In this document: positions 42,909 to 51,690 of the stretch, in pieces
Position numbering within the stretch: the stretch's first letter is position 1
Layout: each line of letters opens with the position of its first letter
Source: an uncultured Treponema sp.
GTDB taxonomy: Bacteria > Spirochaetota > Spirochaetia > Treponematales > Treponemataceae
NCBI GenBank assembly: GCA_900319625.1
Contig: ONPD01000004.1
Coordinates: forward strand, 186,001-250,000
Direction of reading: 5' to 3'
Length of the DNA stretch: 64,000 nt
Program-made: the position numbers and the translations under genes
Notes under the pieces: generated by a model
Database searches by the model: none
What the model was told of the DNA's origin: nothing
Seen by the model: the letters and a program-made list of their open reading frames with translations, nothing else

Positions 42909-43526
42909 TTACGAAAGCTCTATAATTGCCTTGCGGAATATAAAATCTTCCTTTTCCTTTTGAGTTTTTGCAGAAAAAGAGGAATCAGCAGCAAGAACTT
43001 CCGAAAGCTCAAGGATTTTCTGTTCAACAAGGTGCCTGTCATAGCCCATGCTGGCAAGAGAAGCAATTACATCTGCAAAAGGTGAAGCATCAGCCCTGCG
43101 TGGGGAAGAAAGGCTGCTTTCAGAAATCTTTAGCTTTCCCTTCAAAGTAAGCATCATCTTTCCGGCAGTTTTTTTACCAACCCCCGGAATTTTTTCAAGC
43201 ATTTCAACATCGCCGCGTTCCAGTACGTCATTCAATCGTCCGCTGGAAACTGAACTCATTATTTTTACAGCTCCCTTTGGCCCCACTCCGTCAACCTTCA
43301 GAAGATCTAAAAATACAGAACGCTCCTCGCTGCTGGCAAAGCCGTAAAGACTCATAAGCTGGTCGGTATGCTGAAGCCAGGTATAAACCTTTGCTTCGTT
43401 TCCAACAGGAGGCAAAAGTTCAAGATTTGAATCAGGAACACAGATATCCCATTCTATTCCATTATTATCCAAAAAAAGCTGTTTTGGAAATTTCCCCGTT
43501 ATGATTCCGGTAATTGAGTTGAACAT
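42909..43526 (-). CDS. ruvA: Holliday junction DNA helicase subunit RuvA
   Basis: 205 residues. Tetrameric junction-binding protein that loads RuvB. Visible: N-terminal OB-fold start MFNSITGIITGKFPKQ, and two helix-hairpin-helix motifs (LLKVDGVGPKGAVKI and LEKIPGVGKKTAGKM), then a flexible linker and the C-terminal domain III (ADVIASLASMGYDRHLVEQKI), which contacts RuvB. ATG 43526 follows TATAAT by 7 nt without a ribosome-binding site. Thirteen nt separate it from the ruvC stop. Confidence 0.96.
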   Translation of the reverse strand: MFNSITGIITGKFPKQLFLDNNGIEWDICVPDSNLELLPPVGNEAKVYTWLQHTDQLMSLYGFASSEERSVFLDLLKVDGVGPKGAVKIMSSVSSGRLNDVLERGDVEMLEKIPGVGKKTAGKMMLTLKGKLKISESSLSSPRRADASPFADVIASLASMGYDRHLVEQKILELSEVLAADSSFSAKTQKEKEDFIFRKAIIELS

Positions 43527-43533
43527 AATTAAT

Positions 43534-43539
43534 ATTATA
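43534..43539 (-). promoter_or_regulatory. -10 box (TATAAT) 7 nt before ruvA
   Basis: Perfect TATAAT on the minus strand between ruvC and ruvA, ending 7 nt before the ruvA ATG. Confidence 0.5.
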
Positions 43540-44085
43540 CTAGGAAAGAGAGTTAAAATGTAAGTGTGTTATCGCCCCTGCAAGGGCGTCGGCGGCGTGG
43601 TCAGGCTTAGGTTCTGTTTTAAGCCCTAAAAGGATTTTTACATAGCGTTCCACAAGTTCCTTATCTGCCTTTGTGGTTCCGGTTACAGCCTGCTTAATCT
43701 GATTAGGCTGATATTCTCCAAGCTTTATGCAGTGCTGGGCAAGACAGAGGGTTACCACACCCCGGGCTTCCGCAACCCCCATGGCAGATGTTACGTTTTT
43801 TGCAAAAAAGAGGGTTTCCATACCCGCTTCATCAGGCTTAAACTCATCGATTACAGCGCAGAGACGGTTATATATAGAAAGAAGCCGCTCACCGTGGGGC
43901 CGGTCAGCTTTAGTTGTAATGCAGCCATAGCTTACCATGCGGTATTTTCCATCGCAAAAATCCACTAGGCCAAAACCTGTATTCGCAAGCCCCGGGTCAA
44001 TACCAAGCACACGACGGATATTTTTTTTAGGAAGAGGATTATCATTATTTTTAACGGTGCCCGGCAGGCTTTCAAAGTTTTGCAT
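43540..44085 (-). CDS. ruvC: Holliday junction resolvase RuvC
   Basis: 181 residues. Endonuclease that cuts Holliday junctions. The acidic catalytic residues are visible in LGIDPGLANTG (first Asp), GMETLFFAKN (Glu), and DHAADALAGAI near the end; KQAVTGTTKADKELV is the DNA-contact region. About 24 residues precede LGIDPG, more than usual, but no better start exists. The ATG directly follows the T run of the yebC terminator and has no ribosome-binding site, so its expression depends on readthrough or on a start inside the terminator region. Confidence 0.93.
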   Translation of the reverse strand: MQNFESLPGTVKNNDNPLPKKNIRRVLGIDPGLANTGFGLVDFCDGKYRMVSYGCITTKADRPHGERLLSIYNRLCAVIDEFKPDEAGMETLFFAKNVTSAMGVAEARGVVTLCLAQHCIKLGEYQPNQIKQAVTGTTKADKELVERYVKILLGLKTEPKPDHAADALAGAITHLHFNSLS

Positions 44086-44117
44086 AAAAAAATAGCCCGC
44101 TGTTTAGGCGGGCTTTT
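44086..44117 (-). terminator. Terminator of yebC, abutting the ruvC start codon
   Basis: GCCCGC and GCGGGC arms (about 44095-44100 with 44108-44113) followed on the minus strand by seven T, and then immediately by the ruvC ATG. Confidence 0.75.
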
Positions 44118-44134
44118 GAAACTAAGAGAGAAGA

Positions 44135-44878
44135 TTATTCCTCTGGCTCGAAGTCATCTGGGAATTCAGCTGTGTGATAAACGTTCTGAACATCATCATT
44201 GTCTTCAAGTTTATCAATCATTTTCTGAACTTTAGCAGCTGTATCTTTATCAACTGGCTGGTAAGCATCTGGAACAAGACCAACATCAGCAGAAAGTGAT
44301 TCAAAGCCTTTTTCGTTCAATGCATCAGCAACAGCAGCGAATGCATCAGGGCTTGTTGTTACAGTGATTACTCCGTCTTCGTTTACGATATCATCAGCAC
44401 CTGCTTCAAGAGCAACTTCCATTACTTCGTCTTCAGAAACTTTTTCTGCATCATATTCAATTGTACCTTTGCGCTGGAACATACGAGAAACAGAACCAGT
44501 TGTACCAAGGTTTCCGCCGTTCTTTGTAAAGATATTACGGATATCAGCAGCTGCACGGTTCTTGTTATCTGTAAGAACTTCAACCATTACAGCAACTCCG
44601 CCTGGAGCGTATCCTTCGTATACAAGTTCTTCGTAAGATGTTGCACCGTCTTCACCAGTACCTTTTTTGATTGCGCGCTCGATGTTGTCTTTAGGCATGT
44701 TAGCAGCGCGAGCCTTAATGATGATTGTACGGAGACGTGGGTTAGAGTTAGGATCTCCACCACCCATACGTGCAGCAATAGAAATTTCCTTAATGAATTT
44801 TGTAAAAATCTTACCGCGCTTTGCGTCGGCGATTCCTTTAGCGTGTTTGATTGTCGCCCATTTACTGTGTCCTGACAT
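44135..44878 (-). CDS. yebC: YebC/PmpR-family DNA-binding regulator
   Basis: 247 residues, usual length. Begins with the family signature MSGHSKWATIKHAKGIAD and DAKRGKIFTKFIKEI; later AAADIRNIFTKNGGNLG and the acidic C-terminal region. Members act as DNA-binding transcription regulators, and some are reported to relieve ribosome stalling. Upstream of ruvC, as in many bacteria (yebC-ruvCAB). Strong AAAGGAG ribosome-binding site. Confidence 0.95.
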   Translation of the reverse strand: MSGHSKWATIKHAKGIADAKRGKIFTKFIKEISIAARMGGGDPNSNPRLRTIIIKARAANMPKDNIERAIKKGTGEDGATSYEELVYEGYAPGGVAVMVEVLTDNKNRAAADIRNIFTKNGGNLGTTGSVSRMFQRKGTIEYDAEKVSEDEVMEVALEAGADDIVNEDGVITVTTSPDAFAAVADALNEKGFESLSADVGLVPDAYQPVDKDTAAKVQKMIDKLEDNDDVQNVYHTAEFPDDFEPEE

Positions 44879-44970
44879 GGGGAACTCCTTTATTTAAAAT
44901 AGAATACAAATTTAGTAGTTTAATTTAGCATATTAGGCAAAATATTTCAATTACCTCATATATTTATCAT

Positions 44971-46983
44971 CTATTTCTTCTGAATTACAATCATTGTAAG
45001 GTCGTCTTTTACTTCAGCGCCTTCTACAAATTCCTTGAACTCACCAAGAACCTGATTGAGTTTTTCCTGGGCTGTATGACCTGTCGCATGCTCAAAGGCC
45101 TGCTTGATTCTGTCAGTACCAAACTCAACTCCCCTTTCATCCTTTGTCTCATACAGACAGTCAGTGTAAATGAGGATTGCATCACCAGGACTCATCTTAA
45201 ACTTGATTCCGGTATATTCAACAGGAAGATTTTTAATTCCAATCAAACCGCCCGAAGCTTCTTTTTCCTTTCCGGCAATTGCAGCCATACTTGCCTTTCC
45301 TGCCGCATTACGGAAGAACATAGCAGGATGTCCGCCGTTTACATAGTAAACATGATCATCCTCAAAACGGAGCAGAATACCTGTAAGATAATTTTCTACA
45401 TCACCCTTATCTTCTGCAATCTTATTACTGATAATGCTCATTACGCTGGCAAGAGGCTTATTCATATTATCAATAACCTCTTTTGAAATTATAGATTTTG
45501 CAAGCATAGTAACCAGGCCTGCCGCAATACCGTGACCAGAAACATCAAAGAGAGCGGCACCAGAAAGACGGTTACCGGTCTTATAGAAATCAAACAAATC
45601 ACCAGAAACGCCGGCCTTTGGATTAAAGGTGAAGGCTACATCATAATCACTTGTAATTGGAGCAACTCGAGGATAGAAGCTCTGCTGAACATAAACTGCA
45701 AGCTTCATATCGTCAGCGGCCTGCTTGTTTGCCGCCGCAAGAGCCTCATTAGCCTCAGAAAGCTCGCGGGTTCTGTCATTAACCTTCTTTTCAAGGTTTT
45801 CGTTTAAATCTTCAGCTTCATTGCGGGCTTCTGTAAATTTACTAGCGAGGATGAACAAAAGCATAATGATTACGAGCATCCAGCCGTACATAGAAATATA
45901 TGGCAGCGCATACCACTGGAAGATGTTGTGGGCAAGATCCAGAAGGATTGCGAGGATGAAAGGTGAGAAGCCAATCAGAAGAGGAAGAACTTTCTTTTTA
46001 TCACGTAAATAGCCCTTTACCATAACTACGCCAATAAAAATTACAGGTGGCAGAAGAAAAAGCTGGCAGCCGATCCAGAGTCCTCTTAAAACTGCGTAAT
46101 TTGGAGCGCAGAATAAAATCAGAATTGGAAGAGCAACAAATGAAAGTCTGGCAATTTTTACGATTTTCTTTTCCCTGTTTCCAAGAAATACTTCAACAAA
46201 AGAGCCTACAAAGTAAATCAAAAGGAAAGGAAGGGCATAAGAGAAAATCTTCTGGAAAAGAAGAAAGTTCAGTCCCTTAAAAGGCAGATCCGGTAAATCA
46301 TCAATATAGAAAACACAGAGATAAAGAGCGGTGACGATATTAATCAGGGCAAAGAGGATATTTTCGCGGTCTTTAGAACGTTTTACAAAGATCAGAATAT
46401 GATAAGCGGCAATTACAAGAAGGGCAAATGCACAAAGAGCATAAACAGTACCATTCCAGAAGCGCTCACGCTTGTAAGTATGCTCAGCCGCATCAGATAA
46501 ACCGATATATGGGAAAGGACTTGCAACTACAGAACCTTCACCATTAATCCATACCTTGATTTTAAGCTCGTTACTTTTTCCCTTGTTTATGATACCTGTC
46601 GGGATATTGTAAAGGCGAACCTTGTTCCAGGAGCTCCACTCTTTTGGAGGAAAATATCCGCCGCTTCCTATAAGGCTTCCGTTAAAATAAGTTTCATCAG
46701 CCATAGTGATACGGCCAAGGTAAATCGATAAATCATCGTTTTCAAGATTTGATGGAATCTTTACTTCGTTTTTAAGCCATACATAACCTACTCCGGTTTC
46801 AAGAAGAGGAGGAAGATTTGTAAGATTTTCCATTGGAAGACTTTTCCAGCCGGAATTTCCGCTTTCGTCCAGAGTATAAGACCAGTTTTCAGAAAGTAAG
46901 ATTTTTGTGTCTTTGTCATTTTTACAGGCGGTAAATGAAAGGAGAGTCAATGAAAGTAAAAACAACAGTTTAAGATTTTTCAT
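44971..46983 (-). CDS. 7TM receptor with SpoIIE/PP2C-type phosphatase output
   Basis: 670 residues. N-terminal signal with a lipobox-like SFTAC, then an extracellular beta-sandwich (about 30-180: YVWLKNEVKIPS, YFNGSLIGSGGYFP) of the 7TMR-DISM extracellular type, then seven hydrophobic helices (about 185-400), a coiled coil (about 405-440) and a PP2C/SpoIIE domain. The domain has FYPRVAPITSDYDVAFTF, GVSGDLFDFYKTG, ALFDVSGHGIAAGLVTML with the metal-binding Asp, and a final GDAILIYTDCLYE and KDDLTMIVIQ. It should dephosphorylate a Ser/Thr-phosphorylated partner such as an anti-anti-sigma factor (none seen nearby) on an external signal. Divergent from the uridine-kinase-like gene. Confidence 0.9.
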   Translation of the reverse strand: MKNLKLLFLLSLTLLSFTACKNDKDTKILLSENWSYTLDESGNSGWKSLPMENLTNLPPLLETGVGYVWLKNEVKIPSNLENDDLSIYLGRITMADETYFNGSLIGSGGYFPPKEWSSWNKVRLYNIPTGIINKGKSNELKIKVWINGEGSVVASPFPYIGLSDAAEHTYKRERFWNGTVYALCAFALLVIAAYHILIFVKRSKDRENILFALINIVTALYLCVFYIDDLPDLPFKGLNFLLFQKIFSYALPFLLIYFVGSFVEVFLGNREKKIVKIARLSFVALPILILFCAPNYAVLRGLWIGCQLFLLPPVIFIGVVMVKGYLRDKKKVLPLLIGFSPFILAILLDLAHNIFQWYALPYISMYGWMLVIIMLLFILASKFTEARNEAEDLNENLEKKVNDRTRELSEANEALAAANKQAADDMKLAVYVQQSFYPRVAPITSDYDVAFTFNPKAGVSGDLFDFYKTGNRLSGAALFDVSGHGIAAGLVTMLAKSIISKEVIDNMNKPLASVMSIISNKIAEDKGDVENYLTGILLRFEDDHVYYVNGGHPAMFFRNAAGKASMAAIAGKEKEASGGLIGIKNLPVEYTGIKFKMSPGDAILIYTDCLYETKDERGVEFGTDRIKQAFEHATGHTAQEKLNQVLGEFKEFVEGAEVKDDLTMIVIQKK

Positions 46984-47025
46984 AAAACGTTACCTCAAAA
47001 ATTATAATAATTTGCTGTCGTTATT

Positions 47026-47046
47026 TGTGATAGTATCACTATCACA
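47026..47046. promoter_or_regulatory. Palindromic site between divergent genes
   Basis: TGTGATAG, centre TATCA, CTATCACA; inside it GTGATA and TATCAC also form a tighter palindrome followed by a second TATCAC in tandem. Located near the -35 region of the SpoIIE gene and upstream of the kinase promoter. Operator-like; the regulator is unknown. Confidence 0.5.
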
Positions 47047-47090
47047 CTGATAACTTTACTACACATATCTGCCCGTGTCAATTTATTTTT

Positions 47091-47119
47091 TTTACAAATA
47101 TAAAAATCCGTTTTATAAT
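47091..47119 (+). promoter_or_regulatory. Sigma-70 promoter of the uridine-kinase-like gene
   Basis: TTTACA (47091-47096), 17-nt spacer, TATAAT (47114-47119), giving a leader of about 26 nt with an AGAGG ribosome-binding site. Confidence 0.75.
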
Positions 47120-47151
47120 TAATAATCATACTTTTAGCTGAGAGGTGCATT

Positions 47152-48822
47152 ATGGCTAGACAAATTAAAGTTACATTTAAAAATGAATCCAAGGTAATCT
47201 CAGAAACAACTGTTGAATCAGGAACACAAGTCTTTTCTATTATAAAGAACTTTAACCTGCCGGAAGAAGATATTTTCGGTGTGAAAATCAACAATGAAAT
47301 CTGCTCGCTGGAAAAACGAATTCAGTTTACAGCAACAATCGAGCCGATTATGAAAAAAACAAAGGATGGAGCCGCAATTTACCGCCGCTCCCTCTGCCTC
47401 CTTCTTGCGTCTGCGGCACATAAGCTTTATCCCCAGACCCGTCTTCTTGTAGGACATTCCCTGGGCTACGGCTACTACTACAATCTGGATGATGGAAAGG
47501 AAGATACACAGGAAGTAATTGATTCGATCAAGAACGAAATGACAAAAATGGTCGAAAAAAACATTCCGATTGTAACAGAACGCATTTCTTATGCCGAAGC
47601 GACAGAACTTTTTGATAAGCTTGGTCTTAAGGAAACAAGAAAGCAGCTCAAATACATTTCTTCTTCATCAGTAAAAATCAATACAATTGATGGATTTTCT
47701 GATTTGTACTTTGGTCCGCTGGTACGCTCAACAGGAATCTTGAAAACCTTTGAACTCAAAAAATACGGACAGGGTTTCCTTCTCCGCTTCCCTCGTCACG
47801 CTACCCCGGACGAATTACCAGAATTCCATGATGAACCTAAGCTTTTTGAAGTTTATCAGAAGTACAAGGACTGGGGACGCCGCATTAACGTAACATCTGC
47901 CGCATCTTTGAACGAGCTGATTGCCCAGAGAAAAATCAATGACTTTATTGAAATTACAGAAACTTTCCAGCAGAAAAACTTTTCAAAAATCGCAAGTCAG
48001 ATTATTGAAAGAAAAACAGTTCGTGTAGTTCTGATTGCAGGTCCTTCTTCTTCAGGAAAGACAACCTCTGCAAAAAAACTTGCCCTTGAACTTCAGGCAC
48101 TGGGATATACTCCTAAAGTTATAAGCCTTGACTGCTACTATGCCGGCAAAGATAAAACTCCGCTTGATGAAAACGGCCAGCCGGACTTTGAATGTCTTGA
48201 AGCTTTGAACATCGAGCTTTTGAACCAGAATCTTATGGATCTTTTTGCAGGAAAAGAAATCAACCTTCCAAGCTATGATTTCCACACTGGAACCAGTTAC
48301 TTTGAGGAAGACAACACGATGACTCTTGGAAAGAATGAGATTCTTATTATGGAAGGAATCCACGGTTTGAATGACAAGCTGACGCCAAAGGTTCCGGCAG
48401 AATATAAGTTTAAGATTTATCTTTCTGCCCTTACCCAGCTGAATCTGGACGACCACAACCGAGTTTCTACAAGTGATAACCGCCTTATACGCCGAATCGT
48501 CCGCGACAACAACTTCCGAGGAAAGCCGGCAGAAGGCACAATTCAGATGTGGCCTAGCGTACGCAAAGGTGAAGAGCTTCACATCTTCCCTTTCCAGAAC
48601 AATGCAGATGCAGTTTTGAATACAGCCCTGGACTACGAGCTTTCTGTATTACGAGTTTATGCAACCCCTCTTCTTCGCCGTGTAAACCCGACAATGCCGG
48701 AATATGCCGAAGCCCAGCGCCTTTTAGGCTTCCTGGAAAACTTCAGCACCATAAGTCCAACCGCCGTACCACCACGTTCGATTATACGCGAATTTATCGG
48801 CGGCTCGGCATTTAAATATTAA
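47152..48822 (+). CDS. Nucleoside (uridine) kinase with TGS and ThrRS-like N-terminal domains
   Basis: 556 residues. N-terminal TGS domain (about 1-65), then a segment resembling the second additional domain of threonyl-tRNA synthetase (ASAAHKLYP...LLVGHSLGYGYYYNL, to about 280), then a P-loop kinase domain with GPSSSGKTTS (297-306), SLDCYYAGK, ILIMEGIHGLND and the ISLSALTQL-type strand of the phosphoribulokinase/uridine kinase family. Fusions of this sort are known from Thermotoga and spirochaetes. It probably phosphorylates uridine/cytidine or a similar nucleoside; the N-terminal part may bind RNA or be vestigial. Stand-alone, divergent from the SpoIIE gene. Confidence 0.88.
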   Translation: MARQIKVTFKNESKVISETTVESGTQVFSIIKNFNLPEEDIFGVKINNEICSLEKRIQFTATIEPIMKKTKDGAAIYRRSLCLLLASAAHKLYPQTRLLVGHSLGYGYYYNLDDGKEDTQEVIDSIKNEMTKMVEKNIPIVTERISYAEATELFDKLGLKETRKQLKYISSSSVKINTIDGFSDLYFGPLVRSTGILKTFELKKYGQGFLLRFPRHATPDELPEFHDEPKLFEVYQKYKDWGRRINVTSAASLNELIAQRKINDFIEITETFQQKNFSKIASQIIERKTVRVVLIAGPSSSGKTTSAKKLALELQALGYTPKVISLDCYYAGKDKTPLDENGQPDFECLEALNIELLNQNLMDLFAGKEINLPSYDFHTGTSYFEEDNTMTLGKNEILIMEGIHGLNDKLTPKVPAEYKFKIYLSALTQLNLDDHNRVSTSDNRLIRRIVRDNNFRGKPAEGTIQMWPSVRKGEELHIFPFQNNADAVLNTALDYELSVLRVYATPLLRRVNPTMPEYAEAQRLLGFLENFSTISPTAVPPRSIIREFIGGSAFKY

Positions 48823-48838
48823 CTTAAAATCGAGGGCG

Positions 48839-49273
48839 CTAATTGTGATCCGCAGCTATTTTACTTACAGCCAGCGCCTGTAATCTCTTATTTTCAGCCC
48901 GCTTCAGTTCATCCTTGTACTGGGCGAGCTGAATTTCTTTCATCTTCTCAAGTGCAGTCGTTTTTTTCATGCACTCTTTTAAGATTTCCCTTTTCTGCTC
49001 ACTCAAAAGCTTGGCTTCTGCCAGCTGCTTAAGTAATTCTTCTTTCTGATAATTCAAAAGATTTTTATTCCGGCTCATGCTCATCATATCATTAAAGTCA
49101 AGGGAGCCGGACATAAACTTATCAAGGGCGGCATATTTCTGGGCAATAAGATTTAAATTGTTCTGGATTTCAGTTTCAACAGCCAGAGCCTTTGCAAGCT
49201 CCCCTTCTGCCTGCTGCTTTTCAAAAGTGCGGAATTCAAGGATTTTTTCAAGTTCAAACTTAAACTTTTTCAC
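48839..49273 (-). CDS. fliJ: Flagellar export chaperone/stator FliJ
   Basis: 144 residues, helical throughout: KFKFELEKILEFRTFEKQQA, LNLIAQKYAALDKFM, EMKKTTALEKMKEIQ-like heptads. FliJ binds the FliI ATPase ring and the export gate FlhA. Weak sequence conservation is normal for FliJ; its place 3 nt after fliI confirms it. Last gene of the flagellar unit; it converges with the uridine-kinase gene with no terminator seen. Confidence 0.88.
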   Translation of the reverse strand: MKKFKFELEKILEFRTFEKQQAEGELAKALAVETEIQNNLNLIAQKYAALDKFMSGSLDFNDMMSMSRNKNLLNYQKEELLKQLAEAKLLSEQKREILKECMKKTTALEKMKEIQLAQYKDELKRAENKRLQALAVSKIAADHN

Positions 49274-49276
49274 ACG

Positions 49277-50707
49277 TTAAAAATCCTCAGGTTCAGGAAC
49301 TTTTTTCTGAGCATCAACAATCTGAGCCGTTGTAGGACGATTCAAAGCCGGACTTTCAGAATATTCTTCCTCTGGAATTTTCATGCCGGTAAGAGCCGCC
49401 ATTTTATCAAGAGTTTCCTTCATAGGACAAGGATCAAATTCTTCCTGTTTTAAAAAGTCTTCAATTTCATCGTGCTTATCGATAGCTTCGTCAATGCTTG
49501 CAGAATTTCCCTTCTGATAAATACCGGCTGTAATCATTGTAGAATTATCGCGGTAAGTTGCCATCCAGGTACGGATTTTTCCGGCTGCAGTCTGGGTGAT
49601 TTTACCGGAAACGCGCTTAGAAAGACGGCTTATGGAAGCGAGGACATCAATTGCCGGGTAATGATAAGCCTGGGCAAGCTGGCGGGAAAGAACGATATGA
49701 CCATCCAGAATACCGCGGACAGCATCAGTAATAGGCTCGTTCATATCATCAGAATCTACAAGGACATTATAGAAGGCTGTAATAGAGCCCTTTTCGTTTG
49801 TACCGGTACGTTCCATTAGCTTTGGAAGCATATCAAAAACAGAAGGAGGATAACCGCCGTTTCCAGGAAGCTCACCGTTAGAAAGTCCGATTTCCTGCTG
49901 GGCCTTGGCAAAACGGGTAACGTTATCCATCATAAGAACAACGTCTTTTCCCTGGTCACGGAAGTATTCTGCTATTGCGGTGCAGACGTAGGCAGCGCGA
50001 ACTCGGCAGATTGCCGGCTTATCTCCGGTAGCAACTACGACAACCGAGCGCTTAAGGCCTTCCTTTCCAAGATCCCGGTCAATAAAATCAAGAACTTCTC
50101 GGCCTCGCTCACCAATCAATCCGATTACGTTTATATCTGCATCAGTATTTCGGGCAATCATTGAAAGCAGGGTTGATTTTCCGACACCAGAACCCGCAAA
50201 AATACCGATTCGCTGTCCTTTACCAATTGTCAAAAGAGAGTCGATGGCGCGGACACCGGTTGTAATTCTCTTATTTACCGGAGCCTTTCTCATCGGGTCC
50301 GGTGAAACTTCAATGGCAGGATAATAAGTTTCAGGACTGATTTCTCCAAGGCCGTCAATGGCTTCACCAGTTGCATCGATTGTACGGCCAAGCAAAGACA
50401 TTCCTACAGGAACCTGCAGGGTTGCACCGGATGCAATAACTTCACAGCCGACTTCAATTCCCTTAGTTTCACCAAAGGCTGTAAGGCGGACTTTAATTCC
50501 ATCAAGGCCGACAACCTCAGCCTTAATGGCTTTTCCATCCGGCAGTTTTATTGTACAGATTTCTCCGATTACAGAACGAGGGCCTTCACTTTCAATTTCA
50601 AGGCCTTTTACACCGCTTACACGGCCTGTGTACAAAATTGTTTCCGCATCGCAGACTTTCTCAAGATATTTTGTAAAATTGAATTCTCTTGTATAAGAAG
50701 ATTTCAT
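49277..50707 (-). CDS. fliI: Flagellum-specific ATPase FliI
   Basis: 476 residues. ATPase of the flagellar type III export apparatus. Walker A (FAGSGVGKSTLLSMIA), the GERGREV motif, Walker B (VVLMMDNVTRFAKA), and GSITAFYNVLVDSDDMNEP are visible. A C-terminal extension of about 35 residues is rich in Glu and Pro. The ribosome-binding site AGGACAGGG lies upstream of the ATG. Confidence 0.96.
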   Translation of the reverse strand: MKSSYTREFNFTKYLEKVCDAETILYTGRVSGVKGLEIESEGPRSVIGEICTIKLPDGKAIKAEVVGLDGIKVRLTAFGETKGIEVGCEVIASGATLQVPVGMSLLGRTIDATGEAIDGLGEISPETYYPAIEVSPDPMRKAPVNKRITTGVRAIDSLLTIGKGQRIGIFAGSGVGKSTLLSMIARNTDADINVIGLIGERGREVLDFIDRDLGKEGLKRSVVVVATGDKPAICRVRAAYVCTAIAEYFRDQGKDVVLMMDNVTRFAKAQQEIGLSNGELPGNGGYPPSVFDMLPKLMERTGTNEKGSITAFYNVLVDSDDMNEPITDAVRGILDGHIVLSRQLAQAYHYPAIDVLASISRLSKRVSGKITQTAAGKIRTWMATYRDNSTMITAGIYQKGNSASIDEAIDKHDEIEDFLKQEEFDPCPMKETLDKMAALTGMKIPEEEYSESPALNRPTTAQIVDAQKKVPEPEDF

Positions 50708-50721
50708 AAAGCCCTGTCCTC

Positions 50722-51654
50722 CTACTCAGCAGAAGTAAGATTATCCTGCGGCTTAATTGTCTTAAGAGGAGAAACTTCAAGGATTTTATTTTCAAGTTCT
50801 GTAAGCTGGCTTGAAATTCGGGCATCAATAGCGCCAAAGTCAGTTTCTACAATACAGCCGCCCTTTTCTACAGAAGAATCCTCAAGGACTTTAATTGCTT
50901 CAATATTTTCTACGTGGTTTATAAATTCCTGAATATGAGCTGTTGTAAGCTTAACCTCTTCAAGATTTACGCGCAAAGTTACCTTACCGCGGGCCTTTAC
51001 TTTTTTGAGGGCCGCAAGAGTATTTGCCATAACAACATTTTTCTGACTTTCAGAAAGGATTTTAATAACTTTTCGGGCCATCAGAATTACAAGCTCAACA
51101 ATCTGGCTTTCAGTTTCAGAAAGGATTTCTTCACGGCGCTGCATTACAGATTCAACCATTTTGTGCATACGTTCAATAAGGCGGTTTACTTCTGCGACTC
51201 CGTCATCATAACCTTCTTTGTGACCGGCCTGGTAACCGTTATCGTGAGCATCGCTTTCAAGTTGGGCTTTTTTTGATTCTGCTTCAGCTACAATCTGTTC
51301 AGCTTCTGCACGTGCTTTAGTCAGGATTTCATTAGCTTCATTTTCGGCCTGAGCTTTTATTTCAGCCGCTGAGTTTGTCTGACGCTGAACTTCTTCAAAA
51401 GCAGCCTGCTCAGCTTTTTTTATGATTTCATCAGCCTTAAGCTGGGCATCATTTTCCATCTGAGCCTTTTCAGCTTCCCACTGGGCCTTAAATTCGTCAG
51501 CTTCTTTTTTTAAGTCTTCAACTGTAGGTCCTTCGTAAACCTCTTCTACGACCTCTTCTTCTTCCGGTTCAGGAGTATAATCTTTAAAAAGAGGCAGAAC
51601 CATCTTTTTCTCAAGTTCTTTAGCCTCGCCTGGTCTGAAAACTGTTTTTGCCAC
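50722..51654 (-). CDS. fliH: Flagellar assembly protein FliH
   Basis: 310 residues. N-terminal conserved start (KTVFRPGEAKELEKKMVLP), an acidic segment, a long Ala/Glu/Lys coiled coil (about 60-170: EADEFKAQWEAEKAQM, repeated KAEAEA-type heptads), and a C-terminal V-ATPase-like domain (VELVILMARKVIKILSES, GGCIVETDFGAIDARIS). FliH regulates FliI and tethers it to the C-ring. The length and coiled coil are typical of spirochaetal FliH. Confidence 0.94.
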   Translation of the reverse strand: MAKTVFRPGEAKELEKKMVLPLFKDYTPEPEEEEVVEEVYEGPTVEDLKKEADEFKAQWEAEKAQMENDAQLKADEIIKKAEQAAFEEVQRQTNSAAEIKAQAENEANEILTKARAEAEQIVAEAESKKAQLESDAHDNGYQAGHKEGYDDGVAEVNRLIERMHKMVESVMQRREEILSETESQIVELVILMARKVIKILSESQKNVVMANTLAALKKVKARGKVTLRVNLEEVKLTTAHIQEFINHVENIEAIKVLEDSSVEKGGCIVETDFGAIDARISSQLTELENKILEVSPLKTIKPQDNLTSAE

Positions 51655-51690
51655 TTTTAACTTCTCCCGAATACAATCACTTTTTTAATA

